From JAUWMI01 sp964630455 (lineage in GTDB: Bacteria; Sumerlaeota; Sumerlaeia; MWCT01; JAUWMI01): a stretch of DNA of 12,047 nucleotides. Numbering within the stretch: the first letter of the stretch is position 1; each line of letters starts with the position of its first letter. Positions 7,598 through 12,047 of the stretch are shown here, in pieces. Location: the NCBI GenBank assembly GCA_964630455.1, contig CAZVVA010000120.1:1-12047 (forward strand), written 5' to 3'. Made by a program: the position numbers and the translations under genes. Under the pieces are notes generated by a model that had not been told where the DNA came from, made no database searches, and saw only the letters and a list, made by a program, of their open reading frames with translations.

Positions 7598-8227
7598 TCA
7601 GTAACGATACCTTATCACCTTGAACGCCTCGGCCAGGTCACAGTCCGCTTCGAGGCCATAAAGCTGCGCCTGGGCAAGGATGAACTTCTCCCATTGTGAC
7701 CCAATCCGCGCGTACTCATCCTCGTAGCAACGCAGTGCATCCTGCTTTGCCTTGAAGTGCGCAGTAATATCTACGAAGTACTGAGGCTTGAAGCAATGCG
7801 GGGTACTGTTCCAACTCATTTGAGTTACTAGAACCCGTGGTACCTTTCTCGCTGCGGCAAGGGCAATTTCCGAGGCGATCCTATGATCTCTGTGGGCATC
7901 GTGGGGCCAGAGTGTCACGAGAAAATCGATCTTGTGCGTATTTATAATCTTCAGGATGTCAACTACTTTGTCGTCCGAATATGTCAGTTCCAAACAGGGG
8001 CAGTGATTCAGGCTGATTTGCGTATAGCCCAGAGTACGCGCAGCCTTCTGGCAAAATTTCTCCACACGCTCCGGATCACGGAACCGAATCCCATCCGGGC
8101 CAACCCAGGAGGAATTCGTTAGAATGGCGCTGAAAACCTCGTGGCCTTCCTCGACCCATCGCTTCACACTCCCGCCAATCGAAACTTCAAGATCATCATG
8201 ATGTGCACCCACAAAAAGAATCTTCAT
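7598..8227 (-). CDS. PIG-L/LmbE-family N-deacetylase
   Basis: Members of this zinc hydrolase family remove acetyl groups from N-acetylated sugars and related small molecules (for example in mycothiol, bacillithiol and GPI-anchor synthesis). The 209-residue protein has the first family motif as AHHDDLEVSIGGS (8-20; the usual form is AHPDD, so His10 replaces Pro) and the second as WPHDAHRDHR (107-116). His9, Asp12 and His115 fit the zinc ligands; Asp11 fits the catalytic base. The later YFVDITAHFKAKQDAL (150-165) is the family's conserved C-terminal segment. The Shine-Dalgarno GGAGGA lies inside the last two codons of the upstream carbamoyltransferase gene, which ends six bases before this start, so the two are probably translationally coupled. 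The substrate is unknown; an amino sugar that is also carbamoylated is the natural inference. Confidence 0.9.
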   Translation of the reverse strand: MKILFVGAHHDDLEVSIGGSVKRWVEEGHEVFSAILTNSSWVGPDGIRFRDPERVEKFCQKAARTLGYTQISLNHCPCLELTYSDDKVVDILKIINTHKIDFLVTLWPHDAHRDHRIASEIALAAARKVPRVLVTQMSWNSTPHCFKPQYFVDITAHFKAKQDALRCYEDEYARIGSQWEKFILAQAQLYGLEADCDLAEAFKVIRYRY

Positions 8228-8233
8228 TAGTGA

Positions 8234-9964
8234 TTATCCTCCGTCCTTTGTTAAAAGAAAGGGGCCAATAGCCAGGGCATCTAATCCCGTGGCCGAAAAT
8301 GTTCTGATCGCATCGTGCGGCGAACATACTATAGGCTCCTCCTTGATGTTAAAGGAAGTATTCAGCAAACATGGTACGCCTGTTAGTTTCTCGAATTCCC
8401 CTATCAATCTATGAAACTGTGGATTGGTGTCAGGATAGACGATTTGCGGGCGCGTGGAACCGTCCACATGCACGACCGCGGGTATCTCTTTTTCTGCCAA
8501 CCGTTTCACCCGAAATGCCATGATCATAAACGGTGAGTACGTGTATTTCTCCAGATAGCGCCGTGCACCGTTTTCTGTCATGGAGGGACAGAATGGTCTC
8601 CAGAACTCACGGAACTTGATGGCGGCATTCACTCTGTCTCTCGACTTAACATCCCGAGGATCGGCTAGAATAGAGCGGTTGCCGAGCGCCCTGGGCCCTC
8701 CCTCCAGGTTCCCCTGGTACCAAGCCACTATCTTTCCCTGTTCGAGGAGCTGTGCTACGGTTTTCTCAATAACCTTTTCTCTCGAATACCGCAGCTTGCA
8801 GGCCTTTAGAACCTTCTCGATCTCCTCCTCGCTATAGGATGGGCCGTAATAGATATCTCTCAGCAATGTCGGAAACAGGCATCCGTTGCTGTACTGAAGC
8901 ACCATGGCCGCCCCGATAGGTATGCCGTTGTCTGCACACAGAGGATGGACATAAATATCGTCAACGAGGCCGTCCATAAACACTTTGCCGTTCATTTTTA
9001 CATTTAGACCAACACCTCCACCAATAACAAGGCGCCGGAGACCTGTCTTTTCTGCCCAGTAATTGACCATTTCTTGAACGACGGTCTCGAGCCTCGTCTG
9101 CACTTCAAAAGCGAGATTCATGTGCCATTGCGTAATCTCTTCGTTGGCTAAACGAGGCTCCCGCCCCAAATACTCAACAAGCGCATCTGGGTAGTAATAG
9201 GAGAATCTCCGCTCACCTCTGGTCAAGAGGAGCGGATCGGTCTCAAATCCGCCGTTACCATCATACCAGACAAGCCGAGTAATCTTTTCCCGCAACTTCG
9301 GATCATGTCTACCGTATGCCGCTAGACCCATAACCTTGTATTCACCGTCGTACGCTTTGAAACCAAGGTACTCGGTAAAGGCAGAATAGAACCAGCCAAG
9401 AGAGTAGGGGATCCTTACTTCATGGAGGACTTCAAGCGCCCTGTCCCGGCCAAGCCACCAACAGGTCGTCACGCACTCCCCACTGCCGTCAATTGTTAAT
9501 ACCAAAGCCTCATCCATGCCTGAGTGGAAGAATGCCATGCAGGCATGTGCAAGATGATGATTGACGAAAACAATAGGAGGGAATTCCAAATCGCCAAATT
9601 GCTTTCTCAAATTCCGGAGGATAATACCCTTCTGAGTTGTTGAACTGAGTGTCTCCAGGTGCCTCTCTTGGTAGGCTCTATCAGCATCTGTAGTGTGATA
9701 TTTAGAATTAATCTCATTATATACCGCAGCCATTTTGCCCGAGTCATAGATGTTACACTCCCAGCCCTGAACGATGTAATCAATATCCTTTATGGACAGT
9801 CTTGCGGCGTCCAGCACGTATTGAATGGCTCGGGTGGGGAAGTACCCAACAGCATGTTTTACCCGTACGAGGCGCTCCTCTTCGACAAACGCCACGATCT
9901 TGCCATCACGGACGAGAGCCGCAGAGGGATCTGAATACGAGTGAAATATTCCGAGTGTGTTCAT
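8234..9964 (-). CDS. Carbamoyltransferase, NodU/CmcH/TobZ family
   Basis: Proteins of this family make carbamoyl-adenylate from carbamoyl phosphate and ATP and transfer the carbamoyl group to a hydroxyl of a sugar or natural product. The 576 residues match the usual length with both domains. N-terminal Kae1-like domain: FHSYSDPSAALVRDGKI (7-23), EEERLVRVKH (28-37), VNHHLAHA (134-141, metal and active-site histidines), DGSGE (159-163), VMGLAAYG (211-218) and GGGVGLNVKMNG (315-326). C-terminal domain: GNLEGGPRALGNRSILADPR (418-437), FREFWRPFCPS (451-461) and LLNTSFNIKEEPIV (533-546). It lacks the features of TsaD. It is the first gene of a two-gene unit with the PIG-L deacetylase. The start at 9964 has a Shine-Dalgarno (GAGAGG, 9980-9985) with an unusually long 15-base spacer occupied by one arm of a hairpin. 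No glycosyltransferase or antibiotic gene is adjacent. Confidence 0.94.
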   Translation of the reverse strand: MNTLGIFHSYSDPSAALVRDGKIVAFVEEERLVRVKHAVGYFPTRAIQYVLDAARLSIKDIDYIVQGWECNIYDSGKMAAVYNEINSKYHTTDADRAYQERHLETLSSTTQKGIILRNLRKQFGDLEFPPIVFVNHHLAHACMAFFHSGMDEALVLTIDGSGECVTTCWWLGRDRALEVLHEVRIPYSLGWFYSAFTEYLGFKAYDGEYKVMGLAAYGRHDPKLREKITRLVWYDGNGGFETDPLLLTRGERRFSYYYPDALVEYLGREPRLANEEITQWHMNLAFEVQTRLETVVQEMVNYWAEKTGLRRLVIGGGVGLNVKMNGKVFMDGLVDDIYVHPLCADNGIPIGAAMVLQYSNGCLFPTLLRDIYYGPSYSEEEIEKVLKACKLRYSREKVIEKTVAQLLEQGKIVAWYQGNLEGGPRALGNRSILADPRDVKSRDRVNAAIKFREFWRPFCPSMTENGARRYLEKYTYSPFMIMAFRVKRLAEKEIPAVVHVDGSTRPQIVYPDTNPQFHRLIGEFEKLTGVPCLLNTSFNIKEEPIVCSPHDAIRTFSATGLDALAIGPFLLTKDGG

Positions 9965-10004
9965 GAATAGCTGAGTATTCCTCTCTTTTAGAATCAGCTC
10001 ATTC
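9965..10004 (-). promoter_or_regulatory. Start-proximal hairpin with the ribosome-binding site in its loop
   Basis: Read on the leftward strand, GAATGAGCTGA (10004-9994) pairs with TCAGCTATTC (9974-9965), giving a 10-bp stem with one bulged base. The 19-base loop carries the only Shine-Dalgarno-like sequence (GAGAGG, 9985-9980), and the stem ends directly against the ATG at 9964. Folding would bring the distant site closer to the start codon, or could make translation conditional. Confidence 0.45.
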
Positions 10005-10018
10005 TATCGAACTTTGCC

Positions 10019-10046
10019 GAATATTTAAGTTAGGCACGAAATATTC
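10019..10046. repeat. Inverted repeat GAATATTT-N12-AAATATTC
   Basis: The two perfect 8-bp arms (10019-10026 and 10039-10046) have centres 20 bp apart, two helical turns. This spacing fits a dimeric regulator binding one face of DNA. It lies 55-82 bases upstream of the carbamoyltransferase start. The AT-rich content makes chance occurrence possible. Confidence 0.35.
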
Positions 10047-10330
10047 CTGATTTTGGATTAGAAACTCCATAGAAGTACATTTTACGTCATGATGATATTC
10101 CGATTGACTGTGCCATAGGCTATATGATAGTGTAAAGTATTGATTGTAACAAGAGGTAAAAATTGAATCGGCAGATCGAGTGCCATTTAGATAGCGATTT
10201 CCTTTCGATAGGCGAGAAGTTCTAGAAAGACAATGCAGTTGGGAGCCATAGGTATTGAAGTCAAAGAAAGGCCAGTAAAGATCTCATGTTAGAGTCAGAA
10301 GAAAGGAGGCGAGAATTATAGAGCTTGTTA

Positions 10331-10339
10331 TGTTATAAT
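10331..10339 (+). promoter_or_regulatory. Extended -10 promoter element of the secreted-protein gene
   Basis: TGTTATAAT is a perfect extended -10 (TGnTATAAT). No -35 hexamer is seen at the normal distance, as is common for such promoters. Transcription would begin near 10346, giving a leader of about 30 bases that just includes the Shine-Dalgarno. The element sits inside a 15-bp palindrome (10333-10347). Confidence 0.45.
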
Positions 10340-10376
10340 GATTATAACCCGTAAAAGAAAAGAAGGAGGGAAAGAG

Positions 10377-11915
10377 ATGAGAAGTATAACTATTCTTAGT
10401 GCAGTAGTAATGTTTGCCTTTCTTACGCCGATGATGTGCATGGGCATTACGAACGGGGATTTTTGTGGTGGCAATACCGGCTGGGATGACGCTACGGATC
10501 CTCCGGGTAGTATTATGAGTAGTATTCAGTATAATACCGTTCCTCCATGTCATGTGCGAGTACTTGGATACAGAAATGAGACTGCAGTATGCTGGCAGCA
10601 GGAAACAGGGTTTGGTTCAGGTGAGACCTGGCGCGCAACCTTTACCGTCCAAAGTGCATCGGTAGGGTTAGGCGGGATTATTACACTTGGCTGGTCTGAC
10701 ATTTCCGGTGGTTTTAGCACCTATTATCAGGAAATTACCTCTGCAGGGACGTATAACGTTGATTGTAACAACTCAAGTTACCCGTTCGTGTCCGTCCAGT
10801 GTGATGGTGGTTCCTTAACGAATGCTGATGTTGAAGTAAGTGAGATATCAACGGCAGAATTGGTTGCCCCGACACCGACGCCGACTGCAACACCCATGGC
10901 ACTCCCCGGGCAATATACGTTCAATTCAGATGTTGAACACTGGGGATTCCTACCGCTCAGTGTTCCCGGGGAATTCTCTGGAGCGTCGTCCAGTTATACC
11001 AGCGGGCGCGTAAGCATTAGTTCAGCAAGTGATGCAACGTCCCGTGTGGGTCTCTGGACTGGGCCGACGAATATCCCTTACACAGCGGACAATGTGTACA
11101 GGGCCACATACACGGTCTCCTCAAGTCAGGCGACAGCCTCAGCGAATCCGCAGTTCCGCATGCGATGGATCCAGGATCAGTCACTTGAGTCTGCATCGCA
11201 GGTGGTAAACGCAGCAAGCTCGAACAGCAACTCCTTGCCAACTGATCCAACAACCGCAGAGTACACCAGCTATTTTGCGCCGATCGTGGACGCCAACCTA
11301 GGGGTTGCCTTTGATATGCTTGATTTCAGCGCAGCACAGTCCGGCTCACACTATGTGGATACGGTTGCCGTGGAGCGGTTCTCACGTCCCGCAGCTGGCA
11401 CAGCCGTTAGGACGTATACCTCTGATGGTGACTTTGCGAACTGGGCATACCTTGCGATAATGGGTTCACCTACCTCCGGCGGCCCATCAGTCGGCTCGCT
11501 CTCCATTACGTCCTCCACTCCTGCCGATGGCGAGTTTGGCATGTGGCAGTCCAGTGGGACGGCAAATGAGCTGACCTATGTGGCGGATAAGCTCTATCGG
11601 GCTACATACACCCTGCATTGTGCGAGTGAGTCAGCTCGGAACACCATGCCACAGGTCAGACTGCGTATCCAGAATGAAGACGGCCAGATGACAGCAACCA
11701 TGGAGCTCAACAGCCAGGGCACTGGGCCAGGCACAATGCCCGCAGTGAGTGGTTCTGACTACGACGTCTACTTCGAGACCCCAACTCTCCCTGGCTCACC
11801 AGGATCGTTAGAGGATGGTTTCATTGTGACGATTGATGTGCTTGACTTCAGCACGGTACAGGGTGGTACCATCTACTTGGACGCAGTTGCGATTGTTTAC
11901 TTCACGATTTCTTAG
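10377..11915 (+). CDS. Secreted beta-rich multi-module protein of unknown function
   Basis: I do not recognise this 512-residue protein as a known family. An in-frame ATG at 10338 exists, but the start at 10377 is chosen because AAGGAGG lies just before it and a signal peptide follows directly: Arg2, a hydrophobic stretch at about 4-20 and probable cleavage near MCMG/ITNG (22-26). There is no clear lipobox. Three modules follow. The first (about 24-160) opens with ITNGDFCGGNTGW, a beginning typical of beta-sandwich, often carbohydrate-binding, modules. A Thr-Pro linker APTPTPTATP is at 164-173. The second (180-336) and third (345-510) resemble each other throughout. No catalytic motif, transmembrane anchor or sorting signal is seen, and the chain ends IVYFTIS. 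It is likely exported to the periplasm or outside, perhaps binding a polysaccharide or the cell surface; this role is inference. Confidence 0.8.
   Translation: MRSITILSAVVMFAFLTPMMCMGITNGDFCGGNTGWDDATDPPGSIMSSIQYNTVPPCHVRVLGYRNETAVCWQQETGFGSGETWRATFTVQSASVGLGGIITLGWSDISGGFSTYYQEITSAGTYNVDCNNSSYPFVSVQCDGGSLTNADVEVSEISTAELVAPTPTPTATPMALPGQYTFNSDVEHWGFLPLSVPGEFSGASSSYTSGRVSISSASDATSRVGLWTGPTNIPYTADNVYRATYTVSSSQATASANPQFRMRWIQDQSLESASQVVNAASSNSNSLPTDPTTAEYTSYFAPIVDANLGVAFDMLDFSAAQSGSHYVDTVAVERFSRPAAGTAVRTYTSDGDFANWAYLAIMGSPTSGGPSVGSLSITSSTPADGEFGMWQSSGTANELTYVADKLYRATYTLHCASESARNTMPQVRLRIQNEDGQMTATMELNSQGTGPGTMPAVSGSDYDVYFETPTLPGSPGSLEDGFIVTIDVLDFSTVQGGTIYLDAVAIVYFTIS
10914..11384 (+). repeat. 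First copy of the duplicated module in the secreted protein
   Basis: Residues 180-336 share an ordered set of segments with the next module: YTFNSDVEHWGFL, GRVSISS, YTADNVYRATYTVSSS, NPQFRMR, YTSYFAP and FDMLDFSAAQSGSHYVDTVAVERF. The last segment is also recognisably similar at DNA level to the second copy. Confidence 0.75.
11409..11906 (+). repeat. Second copy of the duplicated module in the secreted protein
   Basis: Residues 345-510 mirror the preceding module: YTSDGDFANWAYL, GSLSITS, YVADKLYRATYTLHCAS, MPQVRLR, YDVYFETP and IDVLDFSTVQGGTIYLDAVAIVYF. The shared VYRATYT/LYRATYT and DFS..QxGxxYxD segments are the most constant. Confidence 0.75.
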
Positions 11916-11946
11916 ACCTGAATCAAACGAACCGCGGAATACTGAA

Positions 11947-11972
11947 TAGGGGCGTATTGCAATACGCCCCTA
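11947..11972. repeat. Perfect 26-bp palindrome, probable dispersed intergenic repeat
   Basis: The half-site TAGGGGCGTATTG is followed at once by its exact reverse complement, with no spacer, 31 bases after the stop codon of the secreted-protein gene. No T-tract follows, so it is not a standard terminator. Palindromes with GGGGCG at the ends and a TTGCAA core look like the REP/MITE-type units scattered between genes in some bacteria; that comparison is from memory. Confidence 0.6.
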
Positions 11973-12011
11973 CTTGGCCTTGCTGGAAAAAACTGGATAC
12001 AGTGATCATGT

Positions 12012-12044
12012 CAGGTAAAAGATGGAGTTTACATCTTTTACCTG
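12012..12044 (+). terminator. Hairpin at the window edge, possible terminator
   Basis: CAGGTAAAAGATG (12012-12024) and CATCTTTTACCTG (12032-12044) form a perfect 13-bp stem with a 7-base loop, GAGTTTA. Only CTT follows before the sequence ends, so the presence of a T-tract cannot be judged. It is the first strong single hairpin after the secreted-protein gene apart from the 26-bp palindrome. Confidence 0.5.
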
Positions 12045-12047
12045 CTT

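Larger units (their letters stand above)
9965..10376. other. AT-rich divergent intergenic region
   Basis: About 410 bases separate the carbamoyltransferase start from the start of the secreted-protein gene. No gene is convincing here. Beyond the hairpin at its left edge, it contains the inverted repeat at 10019-10046, a weak TTGACT/GATAGT pair with a 16-bp spacer (10104-10131) that could be a rightward promoter, a purine-rich AAAGGAGG (10302-10309) with no ORF behind it, and an extended -10 element near 10331-10339. Confidence 0.6.

Noticed and set aside
8234..9964. TsaD/Kae1 tRNA-modifying enzyme
   Set aside because: The N-terminal fold is related, but the length of 576 residues and the C-terminal GPRALGNRSILADPR motif are those of NodU-type carbamoyltransferases.
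10302..10336. AAAGGAGG followed by tiny reading frames, a possible leader peptide
   Set aside because: The nearest starts (TTG 10325, ATG 10330) are too far from the site, and the ATG frame ends after two codons; it also precedes the likely transcription start.
10338..10376. Upstream ATG extending the secreted protein by 13 residues
   Set aside because: It would place a charged Lys/Arg/Glu stretch before the signal peptide and translate through the strong Shine-Dalgarno that serves the ATG at 10377.
1..12047. CRISPR arrays, tRNA or rRNA genes, insertion sequences, phage genes
   Set aside because: No regularly spaced repeats, cloverleaf sequences, transposase or integrase motifs were seen on either strand.

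Overview
This window reads as ordinary chromosomal DNA from a bacterium of no obvious model lineage, roughly half G+C by eye. It has compact housekeeping genes, a two-protein pyruvate:ferredoxin oxidoreductase (anaerobic or low-oxygen central carbon metabolism), a sugar-tailoring gene pair, and a large secreted multi-module protein with a Thr-Pro linker. That last feature resembles proteins of poorly characterised environmental phyla (PVC or Sumerlaeota-like groups), but the taxonomic hint is weak and I do not assign a species.

Left part (1-2881, leftward genes): the N-terminal third of the transcription-repair coupling factor Mfd runs off the left edge. Behind it are a small peptidoglycan amidase/PGRP-fold protein and nadA, quinolinate synthase of de novo NAD synthesis. 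None of these three starts has a good ribosome-binding site. Middle (2882-6677, rightward): a 368-base divergent intergenic region holds a 16-bp inverted repeat, a plausible sigma-70-type promoter and a possible leader stem. It precedes two genes encoding gamma-delta and alpha-beta fusions of pyruvate (2-oxoacid):ferredoxin oxidoreductase. Together they supply every domain of the enzyme except the CoA-binding extra domain of long single-chain forms. The unit closes with a strong intrinsic terminator.

Right-middle (6747-9964, leftward): a TetR-family regulator with a palindromic operator in its own promoter region, then a tight two-gene unit made of a NodU/CmcH-type carbamoyltransferase followed by a PIG-L/LmbE-type N-deacetylase. 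The Shine-Dalgarno sequence of the deacetylase is embedded in the last codons of the carbamoyltransferase. The pair suggests decoration of an amino sugar or glycan by deacetylation and carbamoylation. The carbamoyltransferase start is preceded by a hairpin that places its ribosome-binding site in the loop.

Right end (9965-12047): an AT-rich gap of about 400 bases with an inverted repeat and an extended -10 promoter leads into a 512-residue exported protein. It has three beta-rich modules, the last two clearly homologous to each other. After it come a perfect 26-bp palindrome, which looks like a dispersed intergenic repeat, and a 13-bp-stem hairpin at the window edge that may be its terminator.

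I found no CRISPR array, tRNA, rRNA, insertion sequence or integrase. The least explained items are the secreted repeat protein with its palindromic tail and the carbamoyltransferase-deacetylase pair.
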